Shown here: in pieces, positions 41,927 to 51,250 of the stretch
Numbering within the stretch: position 1 is the stretch's first letter
Layout: every line of letters starts with the position of its first letter
Source of the DNA: Ruminococcus sp.
GTDB lineage: Bacteria; Bacillota; Clostridia; Oscillospirales; Acutalibacteraceae
Length of the DNA stretch: 64,000 bases
NCBI GenBank assembly: GCA_022768065.1
Contig: JALELS010000017.1
Coordinates: 62,001 to 126,000, forward strand
Direction: 5' to 3'
The notes under the pieces: generated by a model
The model's input: only the letters and a program-made list of their open reading frames with translations
Database searches by the model: none
What the model was told of the DNA's origin: nothing
Position numbers and translations under genes: made by a program

Positions 41927-42063
41927 AATATCGTCTCCCGTCCGATTATCTTTTTGTTTTATAATAATTCATAAGTCCGCAAAAATCAAGCTATGCCGTT
42001 TTGCAACAAAGCGCCGCCGAATTCGTATAATATAACAAAAGTTTTGGGAGGCGCTTACATTTT

Positions 42064-43332
42064 ATGAATTATAAAAACAACAAAACAGAAACTTCCTTAA
42101 TACAGCTGGCACTTAAAAGAGCCGGGTTTTTAGAGGGTGAAATCGACGGCGTTTTCGGAAGCGATACAAGAAATGCCGTAATTGCTTTTCAAAAAGCCAA
42201 TTCTCTGTCGCCCGACGGCATTGTCGGCCCGAAAACATACGCCGCACTTTTACCGTATCTCAAAGGATACACAGTTCACCACGTAAAAAAGGGAGATACG
42301 CTCTATTCGATTGCCGCCATGCACAATACAAGCATAAGAAAAATTATGCTTGCAAATCCGACGGTTGATCCGCTGAACCTGCAGATAGGCACAAATTTAA
42401 CCGTTCCGTTTGCTTTTTCGGTAGTTCCCACCGACGTGCCGTATACCTATATGCTTTTAACATACATCTGCGAAGGGCTTTTAATGCGGTATCCGTTCCT
42501 TTCGGGCGGAGTTATAGGAAAAAGCGTTATGGGCAAAAACATACCGTATCTACGCATTGGTCAGGGCAAAGACGAGGTATTTTACAACGCGTCGCACCAC
42601 GCAAACGAATGGATAACCACTCCGATACTTTTGAAATTCATCGAAGAATATTCGGAAAGCTTTGCAAACGGAGGCTCACTGTACGGTACACTCGCGGTAC
42701 AGTTATTTAAAAAAGCAACCCTTTATATTGTTCCCATGGTGAACCCCGACGGCGTTGACCTTGTAAACGGTGCACTCCGTAATGACAAATACAAAAATGA
42801 AACACTCAAAATTTCGGCACAATATCCCGACATACCGTATCCGAACGGCTGGAAAGCAAACATCGCCGGAGTTGACCTTAATCTTCAATATCCGGCAGGC
42901 TGGGACGAAGCTAAAAAGATTAAGTATTCGCTCGGTTTTACGTCTCCCGCTCCGCGCGACTTTGTCGGCACGGCTCCCCTTTCCGCTCCCGAAAGCGAGG
43001 CGGTGTTTAATTTTACAATGAAGCACAATTTTGCGCTTACCCTGTCATACCACAGCCAGGGTGAAATCATATACTGGAAGTACCTTGACTTTGAGCCGCA
43101 AAAATCACGTGAAATCGCAGAATATTTCGGACAAATCAGCGGCTATGCGGTAGAGGAAACACCGTATAATTCGGGCTTTGCAGGGTACAAGGACTGGTTT
43201 ATACAGTATTATGACAGACCCGGATACACAATAGAGGTAGGCTTAGGGCAAAGCCCCCTGCCCCTTACGCAGTTTGACAAAATATACAGCGACAACGTGG
43301 GGATTCTTAAAGGCGGCATAACCGAAATATGA
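42064..43332 (+). CDS. M14 peptidase with PG-binding and LysM domains
   Basis: A 422-aa gamma-D-glutamyl-diamino acid peptidase-like wall enzyme. Residues 10-67 are a peptidoglycan-binding domain (LALKRAGFLEGEIDGVFG), 73-117 a LysM domain (HHVKKGDTLYSIAAMHNTS), and 125-420 a zinc carboxypeptidase of the M14 family: HHANEW (HxxE), VNPDGVDLVNG, LSYHSQGE with the third zinc ligand and YTIEVG with the catalytic Glu. There is no signal peptide, so it may act in the mother cell or forespore, as related enzymes do on spore peptidoglycan. Confidence 0.9.
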   Translation: MNYKNNKTETSLIQLALKRAGFLEGEIDGVFGSDTRNAVIAFQKANSLSPDGIVGPKTYAALLPYLKGYTVHHVKKGDTLYSIAAMHNTSIRKIMLANPTVDPLNLQIGTNLTVPFAFSVVPTDVPYTYMLLTYICEGLLMRYPFLSGGVIGKSVMGKNIPYLRIGQGKDEVFYNASHHANEWITTPILLKFIEEYSESFANGGSLYGTLAVQLFKKATLYIVPMVNPDGVDLVNGALRNDKYKNETLKISAQYPDIPYPNGWKANIAGVDLNLQYPAGWDEAKKIKYSLGFTSPAPRDFVGTAPLSAPESEAVFNFTMKHNFALTLSYHSQGEIIYWKYLDFEPQKSREIAEYFGQISGYAVEETPYNSGFAGYKDWFIQYYDRPGYTIEVGLGQSPLPLTQFDKIYSDNVGILKGGITEI

Positions 43333-43423
43333 TAAGATATAACGACAGCGGCGATAAATTTAAGGTGTAAAATCGCCGCATATTGTGATACAATATACTC
43401 ATCTTTGAAATGAAGGTGAGAAT

Positions 43424-44290
43424 TTGAAAAGCTTACAGGACAAATATATACTCAGAAACGGTGTAGAAGTACCGTGCATAGGCTTCGGCACATGGAAAAT
43501 GCCGGATGAAGTCGCAGAAAATGCCGTAAAAGCCGCAATAGATACAGGCTACCGTCATATCGACACCGCAGGCGCTTACAGAAACGAAAAAGGCGTCGGC
43601 GACGGAATAAAAAAGAGCGGCGTTAAAAGGGACGAAATATTTTTGGTAAGCAAGCTGCCAAACGACGACCACGGCTATGAAAAAGCCATAGCTGCGTGCG
43701 AGAGTTCGCTTTTAAAGCTCGGTACGGATTACCTCGACGGCTATTTAATACATTGGCCGGTGCTTGTCACAAACTGGGACCGCCTCGAAGACGACCTTTG
43801 CGATACCTGGCGCGCAATGATGAGACTGCGCGACGACGGCAAGGTAAGAGCCATCGGCACAAGTAACTTTATGACGGAGCATATTGAGATTTTAAAGAAA
43901 AATCTCGGCGATTATCCGCTGATAAATCAGGTTCAGATGCATCCGCAAAATCCGCAGGACGAAATGATAGCATACTGCAAAGAAAACTCTGTTTTACCCG
44001 AAGCCTGGAGTCCGCTCATACAAGGTCAGGCATTTAAGCGCGAACTCCTGATTGAGCTTGCCGAAAAATACAAGGTTTCGGTAGCCCAGATTTGCATACG
44101 CTTTATAGTGCAAAAGGGTGCCGTTCCCATTCCTAAGTCGGCAAATCCTGACAGAATTCGGAACAACGCCGATGTATTCGGCTTTGAAATTTCCGACGAA
44201 GATATGGAAAAAATAGCGTCGCTCAGGGTCTACGGCAGAATAGGCGATCCGCCGTCGGTGCCGAGAACTCATCAGGTAGTCGGATTTTAA
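43424..44290 (+). CDS. Aldo/keto reductase
   Basis: A 288-aa NADPH-dependent oxidoreductase of the AKR fold. FGTWKMPDE, then AIDTGYRHIDTAGAYRNE with Asp and Tyr of the tetrad, LVSKLPNDDHG with Lys, and IHWPVL with His make the catalytic set; PIPKSANPDRIRNN is the cofactor 2'-phosphate segment. The start is TTG at 43424 after AAGGTGAG. The substrate is unknown. Confidence 0.92.
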   Translation: MKSLQDKYILRNGVEVPCIGFGTWKMPDEVAENAVKAAIDTGYRHIDTAGAYRNEKGVGDGIKKSGVKRDEIFLVSKLPNDDHGYEKAIAACESSLLKLGTDYLDGYLIHWPVLVTNWDRLEDDLCDTWRAMMRLRDDGKVRAIGTSNFMTEHIEILKKNLGDYPLINQVQMHPQNPQDEMIAYCKENSVLPEAWSPLIQGQAFKRELLIELAEKYKVSVAQICIRFIVQKGAVPIPKSANPDRIRNNADVFGFEISDEDMEKIASLRVYGRIGDPPSVPRTHQVVGF

Positions 44291-44302
44291 ATCACATATA
44301 AA

Positions 44303-44344
44303 AAAACGGCTTATCGGGATTAAGCTCCCTATAAGCCGTTTTAT
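44303..44344. terminator. Bidirectional terminator
   Basis: AAAACGGCTTAT / ATAAGCCGTTTT with an inner GGGA/TCCC pairing; it serves the aldo/keto reductase gene and the convergent queH. Confidence 0.9.
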
Positions 44345-44351
44345 CTTTGTT

Positions 44352-44936
44352 TTATAATGTAAAAGAATCAAGTTCTTCAAGAAACCTTTCTTTTTCGCGG
44401 AGGATTGCTTTTTTGTATCTGTCCTCCTCAGAAAAGACGCATCCGCAGTATTTTTGCATATAAAAGCCGAGCTCTCTTGCCCTTTGATTGCCAGCTCTGA
44501 AATTCGGCCTGAAATCGCGGTAGAGAAATTCCACGCCGAACTCTTTTCCGAAACGCTCGCCTGCCACGGCTATAAGCTCGTGCTTTTGGTAAACGCTTGC
44601 GAGAAGCGTGGTTGTAAACTGCTTAAAACCGTGTTCCGCCGCAAATTCGGCTGTTTTGCGAAGCCTCGTCTCATAGCAATAGGTACACCTGTTATCTATA
44701 TCATCGACAACATTTTTCACAAATTCGCGAAGTCCGTAATCCTCTTCGACCAAAACCCTCATATTTATTTTCGAAGCATAGTCGATAAGGCAATTACGCC
44801 TTGCCACGTATTCTTTCCAAGGGTGGATGTTTGGATTATACCAAAATGCGACCGGCTCTATTCCCTCGTTTCGCAAAGGGTCTATGCAGGAAAGCGAGCA
44901 CGGCGCACAGCAGCAGTGAAGAAGCACATTATTCAT
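44352..44936 (-). CDS. queH: Epoxyqueuosine reductase QueH
   Basis: A 194-aa enzyme that completes queuosine synthesis in tRNA by reducing epoxyqueuosine, the B12-independent alternative to QueG. The N-terminal LLHCCCAPCS cluster motif, WYNPNIHPWKEY, a CTYCYETRL pair of Cys and YCGCVFSEEDRY near the end are the QueH pattern (4Fe-4S plus a second metal). The start at 44936 overlaps the end of the CNNM gene by 8 bases, so it is co-transcribed. It pairs logically with queT at 49942. Confidence 0.93.
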   Translation of the reverse strand: MNNVLLHCCCAPCSLSCIDPLRNEGIEPVAFWYNPNIHPWKEYVARRNCLIDYASKINMRVLVEEDYGLREFVKNVVDDIDNRCTYCYETRLRKTAEFAAEHGFKQFTTTLLASVYQKHELIAVAGERFGKEFGVEFLYRDFRPNFRAGNQRARELGFYMQKYCGCVFSEEDRYKKAILREKERFLEELDSFTL

Positions 44937-46341
44937 CGTCTTTGTCACCGCTTTTACGCTTATCCTTTTCCTCGGACTTTTCATCAGTCGTTTTTTCGTT
45001 GCCGAGCTGTTCCTCCGGCAAAAATTCGACCTTGACCTTACCTATACGGCGCTCCTCTACGTTCAACACGGTAAACCTGATGTTTTTATACTGAACGGTG
45101 TTCATATCGCCGTCAACCGGCAAAAAGCCCAAAAGACTGATTATAAATCCGCCGAGAGTATCGTAGTCTCCCTCGGGCAGCTTTATGCCGAGTTTTTCCT
45201 CAACCTCTTCAATATCGGTAATACCGTCTATCGTAAAGGTGGTATCGTTTATCTTTGATATTTCTTCGTCCTCGTTGTCATATTCGTCCTGAATATTACC
45301 GACGATAGCCTCAACTATATCCTCAAGGGTTACAAGGCCGGCAGTTCCGCCGTACTCGTCAACCACTATTGCCATCTGAATATGCTTAGCGGTCATTTCC
45401 GAAAATAATTCGCCGCAGCGCTTTGTTTCGGGAACGCAATATACCTCGCGCATTATGTCCTTAGGCGTTTTTGTTTTCGGCAGATTGGACCCGACATATT
45501 TTAAAAGGTCTTTAATGTATATAATACCGACAACATTGTCGGGGTCTTCCTCATATACGGGGATTCTCGAATAGCCGTGCTCCATTGAGGTTTTGACTAC
45601 GTCCTGGAGAGAATCCTCAACGTCAACGCACTCCATATCGGTGCGGTGAGTCATTATATCGGCAACGTCAATATCATCAAATTCAAAGACGTTGTTTATC
45701 ATTTCTTTTTGGCTGTCCTCAATTACGCCCTTTTCCTGACCGACGTCAACCATCATACGGATTTCCTCTTCTGTGACGGTTTCCTCATCAGCATTGGGGT
45801 CAAGACCGAACATACGGACTATAAGGTTTGTGGAAGCAGAAAGAAGCTTTACAAACGGCTTTGTTATCTTACTGAAGCCGAGAAGTATCGGAGTGACTGC
45901 AAAGGAGATTTTTTCAGACTTCTGCATAGCGAACTTTTTGGGTGCAAGCTCGCCGAGAACGAGTGAAAAATAAGACATAATAAGCGTTATGAGTATAGTC
46001 GAAATTACGCTTATCGCACCGACCGGAATTACCTTAACAACAGATGTTTTCGCAAGAGCGTCGGTCAGCATTACCGCAAAGTTCTGAGCCGCGACAGCCG
46101 AAGTAAGGAAGCCGGCAAGGGTTACGCCTATCTGAATGGTCGAGAGGAAGTTGCTGGAGTTTTTGGTAAGCTTTAATACCTGTTTTGCCTTTTTGTCGCC
46201 GTCCTCCGCCATTTTTTCCATCTTGGCGTCATTCAGCGAAATGATAGCTATCTCCGACATCGCAAAGAAAGCGTTGATCAAAATAAGAATAAATAGTAAA
46301 AAAAGTTTAAGAATAATACTCGCAGGTCCTGCGTCGTCCAT
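44929..46341 (-). CDS. CNNM/CorC-family membrane protein (hemolysin-like)
   Basis: A 470-aa protein. An N-terminal CNNM transmembrane domain of four segments (about 1-200), two CBS domains (about 215-340; IMTHRTDMECVDVEDSLQD, then IQMAIVVDEYGGTAGLVTLED in part) and a C-terminal CorC/HlyC domain (about 360-440) are in standard order. The family is linked to magnesium or other divalent-cation export. The C-terminus is highly charged (EKDKRKSGDKDDE). It is the first gene of the unit with queH. Confidence 0.92.
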   Translation of the reverse strand: MDDAGPASIILKLFLLFILILINAFFAMSEIAIISLNDAKMEKMAEDGDKKAKQVLKLTKNSSNFLSTIQIGVTLAGFLTSAVAAQNFAVMLTDALAKTSVVKVIPVGAISVISTILITLIMSYFSLVLGELAPKKFAMQKSEKISFAVTPILLGFSKITKPFVKLLSASTNLIVRMFGLDPNADEETVTEEEIRMMVDVGQEKGVIEDSQKEMINNVFEFDDIDVADIMTHRTDMECVDVEDSLQDVVKTSMEHGYSRIPVYEEDPDNVVGIIYIKDLLKYVGSNLPKTKTPKDIMREVYCVPETKRCGELFSEMTAKHIQMAIVVDEYGGTAGLVTLEDIVEAIVGNIQDEYDNEDEEISKINDTTFTIDGITDIEEVEEKLGIKLPEGDYDTLGGFIISLLGFLPVDGDMNTVQYKNIRFTVLNVEERRIGKVKVEFLPEEQLGNEKTTDEKSEEKDKRKSGDKDDE

Positions 46342-46437
46342 AATGATTTGTGGACTCCTTTCAAAATAATATATTAGGAAAAATTATACTACAAACCCTC
46401 TGTTTCGTCAACCGTGAAAAGCTTCGGCGGCTTTTCA

Positions 46438-47376
46438 TTATTTAAGGCCGTCAAGCCGAAATTTCTCGGATATTTTACGGTAAGCCGGAAGAGAGAGTCC
46501 GTACTTATCGGCAAGGCGCACAACCTCATATATAAGACCGTCTATTTCCGACTGCTTACCGGCAGCAATGTCGCGCTGCATAGAGGTAGAGGCGTCCGGC
46601 GACAGAGCGTCGAGAATATCGAGATTTATTTTTACAAGGCTCTTTTCGTATTTTATTCCCATTGCAGCCGCAAGCGTTTCAATTTCGGAGATAAGCTCAG
46701 AAAAAAGTTCGCGCTCCGCTCCCGGTTTTTGCATCTCGGCGGCATTTGCTCCGAAATACAGACCGCATCCCGCCATAGGCGAAACATATGAAAATTTTTG
46801 GAGAGTGTCCTTTTCGACATTATCGGAAAAAACCGGCGTTATGTTTGCCAGTTTTAAGTCGCTTTCGATTTTTATAAGCCGCGAATCATCCTTTTTGTGC
46901 GAAGGCAGCCCGTAAACTATACGAAAAATCGAACCGTACATATGTATTTTCCCCGGAGAGACAAGACTCGAGGAAACATATATACACCCGTCCGTCACCG
47001 TAAGAGAGGGAAGCTCTTTTTGCATATGTCTGCCCGTGCCGTAAATATTGAGTATCGGTATTACCACGGTTTCGGGCTTGGATACGCTTTTTATAAACGG
47101 TATTGTGTCTGTAATGCTATACCCCTTTACGCACACAAAAATAACATCGGGAGAAAGAGTTGCGTCGGACTTCACAGCATTCTCAAACCCATTCATATCA
47201 AAGGCTTTTACGGCATTTGTGTATTCGCTGCCGTCAAGGCTCAGGGTAATGCCGTTTTCCCTGAGAGCCGCCAGATTATCGCCTCTCGCAATAAGAGTTG
47301 TATCTATTCCGGCTTTTGTAAAATATGCGGCTATTGCGCCGCCCGTTCCGCCGACTCCTATAACAAGATATTTCAC
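46438..47376 (-). CDS. Ketopantoate reductase family protein
   Basis: A 312-aa NADP-dependent reductase like PanE. The Rossmann motif GVGGTGGAIAAYF is at residues 7-19, FVCVKGYSI follows, and the C-terminal helical domain contains SPDASTSMQRDIAAGKQSEID, the substrate-site signature with Lys and Ser/Asn positions (given in part). The start is GTG at 47376. It may serve coenzyme A synthesis or be a paralogue with another 2-keto acid substrate, as no pan genes are adjacent. Confidence 0.88.
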   Translation of the reverse strand: MKYLVIGVGGTGGAIAAYFTKAGIDTTLIARGDNLAALRENGITLSLDGSEYTNAVKAFDMNGFENAVKSDATLSPDVIFVCVKGYSITDTIPFIKSVSKPETVVIPILNIYGTGRHMQKELPSLTVTDGCIYVSSSLVSPGKIHMYGSIFRIVYGLPSHKKDDSRLIKIESDLKLANITPVFSDNVEKDTLQKFSYVSPMAGCGLYFGANAAEMQKPGAERELFSELISEIETLAAAMGIKYEKSLVKINLDILDALSPDASTSMQRDIAAGKQSEIDGLIYEVVRLADKYGLSLPAYRKISEKFRLDGLK

Positions 47377-47423
47377 TGTTTTCAGATCCTTTCAAAAATA
47401 CAGCGATTAAAAATACTGTACAT

Positions 47424-49721
47424 TTAACCGACTGTTTCCACCGTTTTGATTTCACCGCCCGTTTTAACGCGTGCTGTCTTTTTTCCGCAGGACGAATGCA
47501 CCGAAAGGCTCTTTACCTCGCCGTTTTCCCACGTGAAATCAAGAGAATACCCTCCGCGGGCACAAATTCCCTTAACGCTGCCGTTTTTCCACTCCTTGGG
47601 GAGCGCCGGCAAAAGCTCTATAACGTCGTCGGAGCTGTAACACAGCATTTCGCAAACGCCGCTTGTGTAACCGCAGTTTCCGTCCATCTGATACGGCGGA
47701 TGGAAATCCCAAAGGTTCGGCGCAATGTTTTTGTTTATAAGTTCACGCAGCATTGAGTATGCCCTTTCGCCGTCCTTTGCCCTTGCCCAAAGGTTTACCT
47801 TGTTTGCCTTGCCCCAGCCCGAGCCGTTTGCACCGCTCTTTTGACCGAAGCCTCTGTCAAGCAGAGAAACTTTACAAGCCTCGATAAGTTCGGGCGTTTT
47901 ATCGGTTATCGCGTTTCCGGGATACAAGCCGAGAAGATGAGACGCGTGTCTGTGGCGGTTTTGGCAGGAATGAAGCTTATATTTAAGCTTTCTGAATCTT
48001 AAAGACTTATACCATTCGTCCTCCTCATACCATTCCTTTATCTGACCCCAGCGCCCTTTTGTAATGGGATTCAGCTTTACTCGCACTTTTTCAAGCTCTG
48101 CAGCAAAGTCGTCGTCTCCGAGCACCTTTGCCGCCTTTTCGGTATCTGTAAACAACTGCCAGATAAGCGTTTGCTCATATGTATTGCCTATGCTTATGGG
48201 TCCGTGCTCCGGAGAGAATGACGGAGACGAAACATATCTGTCCTGCTCTTTATTGTATACGAGATTTTGGAGCCAAAAAACGGCGTTTTCTTTCATCATG
48301 GGGTATATGTCGGAGCGAAGATAGTCCGTATCCTCGGTAAACGCATAATAATCAAAGCAATTCTGCATCATCCACGAGGACGCCGCAGGCGACCAGCCCC
48401 AATAGAAGTCCCACCCGGGACACGTCCATCCGAACGGCGTATTTTGCGTATGGCAAACCCAACCGTTCTCGGGATTTTTTTCATCCGAAACTATATTGTG
48501 GTAGCACCGTGCGGTAACTCTGCCCGGCTCACGAAGCGACTCCATATAGCGTATCATCGGCTTTGCGGTGCCGAAAAGTCCCGTAACATAGGCGTGCCAA
48601 TAACACATTTGAAGATTTACATTCAGGTGATAATCACAGCTCCACGCAGGCGAATTGGAATTATTCCATACGCCCTGAAGATTGGCGGGCAGTTCATCGT
48701 TTTCGGCGGAGCTTGAAATAAGCAGATATCTGCCGTATTGACACAAAAGTTCTTCTAAGTACCGCCCGTCCTTTGAATCGGGGTTTTCACGGTATGAAGA
48801 AAGGAGTTTATCCGTATATTCGGCACTTGTGAAATTTGTAATCTCAAACGAGAAACGGTCAAACAGCGATTTATATTCGGCAATCGCATCTTTTTTAACC
48901 TCATCATAGCCCTTTTTCAAAAATTCTTCTATTGCCGAATTGACCTTGCCCTCGGGTAATTCGCCTCTGTAATTCGGATATTCGTTTTTATAATTTGTTC
49001 CGGCAGAGAGGGCAAAAACGAGATATGAAGCGTCTTTAATGCCGAGCTTACCGTCGCCTTTTACCGTTTCGCCGTCCGTTGTCACGCAAAGGCGCGCATA
49101 GTATGCGAGGTCGTTATCCGAAAGTTTGCCGTACAAAATCAGAGAATTATCCTGCACCTTAATATTATCGGTATCATGGGCAGGCAAAAATGAAATTTCG
49201 GTATTCAGCGCGCCATTTTTGTCGGCGGTGATTTTCTCCGCTATAATCGACGGGTTGTGCGACGCGAAACACTCGCGCGTAAATAAAACTCCGCCGCTCT
49301 TATATTTTACTGTACAAACGGAATTTGTTATGTCAAGCTGCCTTTCGTAATCAGAAAAATCGCTGTGAGGGAATCTGAGTACTATCTCGCCGAAATTCTG
49401 ATATGCTCCGTAGCCGTCCTTTATGCCTACAAGCTTATCCTTAAATTTAAGAACAGCCTTTTTGTCGCCGCGGCACAGCGCGTCTCGTATTTTTTCGAGA
49501 TATTCAAAGCTGTTTTCGACGTTTCCGCCCATATAGTCTTTTCTGCTCTTTGACGGTCCGCCCGTCCAAAGAGTTTTTTCGTTAAACTGCAGATGCTCTT
49601 CCCCTACTTTGCCGAAAACGCACATACCGAGCATACCGTTGCCTATTGGCAAAACCTCATTTTGCCATCCGTTTTCGGAATATTCCGCAGGCGAATTATA
49701 TTTGAGAACGTAATTTTTCAA
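47424..49721 (-). CDS. GH95 family alpha-L-fucosidase
   Basis: A 765-aa glycoside hydrolase 95 enzyme. The N-terminal beta-domain opens with WQNEVLPIGNGMLGMCVFG; the catalytic barrel shows YHLNVNLQMCYW (the two substrate-activating Asn), SPSFSPEHGPIS (acid Glu) and MDGNCGYTSGV (conserved Asp). Inverting alpha-1,2-fucosidases and some galactosidases belong here. No signal peptide is present, so it acts inside the cell on imported fucosylated sugars such as host glycans. The start is TTG, 8 bases after AAGGAG. Confidence 0.93.
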   Translation of the reverse strand: MKNYVLKYNSPAEYSENGWQNEVLPIGNGMLGMCVFGKVGEEHLQFNEKTLWTGGPSKSRKDYMGGNVENSFEYLEKIRDALCRGDKKAVLKFKDKLVGIKDGYGAYQNFGEIVLRFPHSDFSDYERQLDITNSVCTVKYKSGGVLFTRECFASHNPSIIAEKITADKNGALNTEISFLPAHDTDNIKVQDNSLILYGKLSDNDLAYYARLCVTTDGETVKGDGKLGIKDASYLVFALSAGTNYKNEYPNYRGELPEGKVNSAIEEFLKKGYDEVKKDAIAEYKSLFDRFSFEITNFTSAEYTDKLLSSYRENPDSKDGRYLEELLCQYGRYLLISSSAENDELPANLQGVWNNSNSPAWSCDYHLNVNLQMCYWHAYVTGLFGTAKPMIRYMESLREPGRVTARCYHNIVSDEKNPENGWVCHTQNTPFGWTCPGWDFYWGWSPAASSWMMQNCFDYYAFTEDTDYLRSDIYPMMKENAVFWLQNLVYNKEQDRYVSSPSFSPEHGPISIGNTYEQTLIWQLFTDTEKAAKVLGDDDFAAELEKVRVKLNPITKGRWGQIKEWYEEDEWYKSLRFRKLKYKLHSCQNRHRHASHLLGLYPGNAITDKTPELIEACKVSLLDRGFGQKSGANGSGWGKANKVNLWARAKDGERAYSMLRELINKNIAPNLWDFHPPYQMDGNCGYTSGVCEMLCYSSDDVIELLPALPKEWKNGSVKGICARGGYSLDFTWENGEVKSLSVHSSCGKKTARVKTGGEIKTVETVG

Positions 49722-49820
49722 TGCAAACGCTCCTTACCGTTTTATTTATAAAAACAATAGCAAACGGAAGCGAAAAAGTCAATATTTGAGCCCTTCTGCG
49801 GAAAATCTTTTTGTTTTTTC

Positions 49821-49849
49821 TTGACGAACAGCTGCTTTTATTATACAAT
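49821..49849 (+). promoter_or_regulatory. queT promoter
   Basis: TTGACG (49821-49826), a 17-base spacer and TACAAT (49844-49849). Transcription would start near 49856, giving an 85-nt leader. Confidence 0.75.
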
Positions 49850-49879
49850 TTCAATGCTTTGAAAATCTCATAATCAAAG

Positions 49880-49933
49880 CTGTCAGTTCGAGATCCGCCT
49901 GACAGGGCAAACGCCCGAATCAAAACTAAGGAG
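49880..49933 (+). promoter_or_regulatory. Candidate preQ1 riboswitch
   Basis: A compact structured leader directly before queT: a perfect 7-bp stem CTGTCAG / CTGACAG (49880-49886, 49899-49905) with a 12-nt loop TTCGAGATCCGC, a second hairpin GGGC-AAAC-GCCC (49905-49916), and an A-rich tail AATCAAAACTAAGGAG ending in the ribosome site. Loop TTCG can pair with CGAA (49916-49919), giving an H-type pseudoknot. This fits preQ1 sensors that hide the ribosome site when ligand binds; the extra hairpin resembles the preQ1-II/III plan more than preQ1-I. The class is uncertain. Confidence 0.6.
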
Positions 49934-49941
49934 TTTTAAAA

Positions 49942-50457
49942 ATGAATAAGAAAAAAGACGTAAACTTTCTCGTCTGCGGTGCGGTAATTGCCGCACTCTA
50001 CGCCGCGCTGACCTATGCCGCGTCCGCCGTCAATCTTGCTTACGGAGCGGTACAGTTCAGATTTTCCGAGGCTCTGACGGTTCTTGCGGCATACACGCCT
50101 GCCGCCATACCCGGCCTTACAATCGGCTGCATTTTGGCAAACCTCGGAAGTCCGTACGGTATTGCGGACATAATCTGCGGATCGGCAGCAACGCTTTTGG
50201 CCGCCGTTTTTACGTATCTTACGAGAAATGTCAGAGTTAAGGGTTTGCCGCTTCTCGCGCCGGTTTTTTCGGTAGTTTTCAATGCCGTTACGGTTGGAGC
50301 TGAAATAACCGTATTTTTGCCTGAGGGTTTCACTTTTAAGGGCTTTCTCATTCAGGCAGCATTTGTGGGGCTGGGCGAACTTGTGGTATGCTACGCCGCC
50401 GGAATGCCGCTTTGCGCCGCAATAAACAAAACGGGACTTCGCAAATACCTTAAATAA
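49942..50457 (+). CDS. queT: Queuosine precursor transporter QueT
   Basis: A 171-aa integral membrane substrate-binding (S) component of an ECF transporter for queuosine precursors. About five membrane segments are present; GAVIAALYAALTYA, then YGAVQFRFSEAL and GLTIGCILANLGSPYG are typical of QueT. It relies on the shared ECF energising module encoded elsewhere. The leader carries a riboswitch-like fold. Together with queH it implies salvage of queuosine precursors rather than full synthesis. Confidence 0.93.
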   Translation: MNKKKDVNFLVCGAVIAALYAALTYAASAVNLAYGAVQFRFSEALTVLAAYTPAAIPGLTIGCILANLGSPYGIADIICGSAATLLAAVFTYLTRNVRVKGLPLLAPVFSVVFNAVTVGAEITVFLPEGFTFKGFLIQAAFVGLGELVVCYAAGMPLCAAINKTGLRKYLK

Positions 50458-50492
50458 CTCTTATATATTGAAACAAGCCATCGGTTTGTGAT

Positions 50493-50540
50493 AAAATAAT
50501 CTCAGTAACGGCACCTGCTGTTTTTGAGATTATTTTTTTG
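50493..50540 (+). terminator. queT terminator
   Basis: AAAATAATCTCA / TGAGATTATTTT form a 12-bp stem with a 20-base loop, then a T-run. A TTGAAA/TAAAAT pair with 18-base spacing overlaps its left arm, so it could also attenuate the downstream two-component operon. Confidence 0.7.
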
Positions 50541-50578
50541 TGCCGATATGCCGGCAAAAAACGGGAGACGATGTCATA

Positions 50579-51250
50579 ATGGCAAAAATAATAGTGGCAG
50601 ACGATGAAATGCTCATAAGGCGGCTCGTATGTGATTTCCTGATTAAAGAGGGTCACACGCCGCTTGAAGCCGCGGACGGCAAAAGAGCTGTGGACCTTTT
50701 CAGGCAAAACCCCGATACCGCCCTCATAATAATGGATATTATGATGCCCGAGCTCGACGGCTGGGAGGCGACAAGGGAAATAAGAAAGCACTCCGCCGTG
50801 CCCATTATGCTGCTATCGGCAAGAAGCCAGGATTTTGACCAATTAACCGGATTTGAAAGCGGCGCCGACGATTACGTTACAAAGCCTTTTTCTCCGGCTG
50901 TGCTTATGAAGCGTGTGGAGGCTCTTTTGCGCCGCACAGGAAACGGATATGTCCCGGCTGCGGACGAGCTTTGGGGGCTGTCGGTCAACAAAGACGCACA
51001 CGAGGTCAAGGTTTACGGCGAAGCCGTTTCGCTGACGCTTAAAGAATACAGCATTCTCATAAAGCTGCTCGGCTTTGTGGGCAGAGTTTACTCGCGCGAA
51101 CAGCTGCTGGACGACGTCTGGGGATTTGACTACGACGGCGACATAAGAACCGTTGATTCGCACGTTGCAAGACTTCGCACAAAGCTCGGCGACTGGGGAA
51201 CAAAACATTTACATACCGTATACGGCGTAGGCTATAAGATAGAGGAATGA
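50579..51250 (+). CDS. OmpR-family response regulator
   Basis: A 223-aa DNA-binding regulator. The receiver domain (1-115) has ADDEM, phospho-acceptor Asp in IIMDIMMPELDG, LLSARSQ with Thr/Ser, and YVTKPFSP with Lys. The C-terminal winged helix (about 125-222) contains LTLKEYSILIKLL and DIRTVDSHVARLRTKLG. The start at 50579 follows GGGAG. It overlaps the histidine kinase by ATGA, so they form a pair. The regulated process is unknown. Confidence 0.95.
   Translation: MAKIIVADDEMLIRRLVCDFLIKEGHTPLEAADGKRAVDLFRQNPDTALIIMDIMMPELDGWEATREIRKHSAVPIMLLSARSQDFDQLTGFESGADDYVTKPFSPAVLMKRVEALLRRTGNGYVPAADELWGLSVNKDAHEVKVYGEAVSLTLKEYSILIKLLGFVGRVYSREQLLDDVWGFDYDGDIRTVDSHVARLRTKLGDWGTKHLHTVYGVGYKIEE

Noticed and set aside
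50468..50497. Promoter TTGAAA-18-TAAAAT for the two-component operon
   Set aside because: The -10 overlaps the left arm of the queT terminator hairpin, which would stop such a transcript at once; kept only as a note on possible attenuation.
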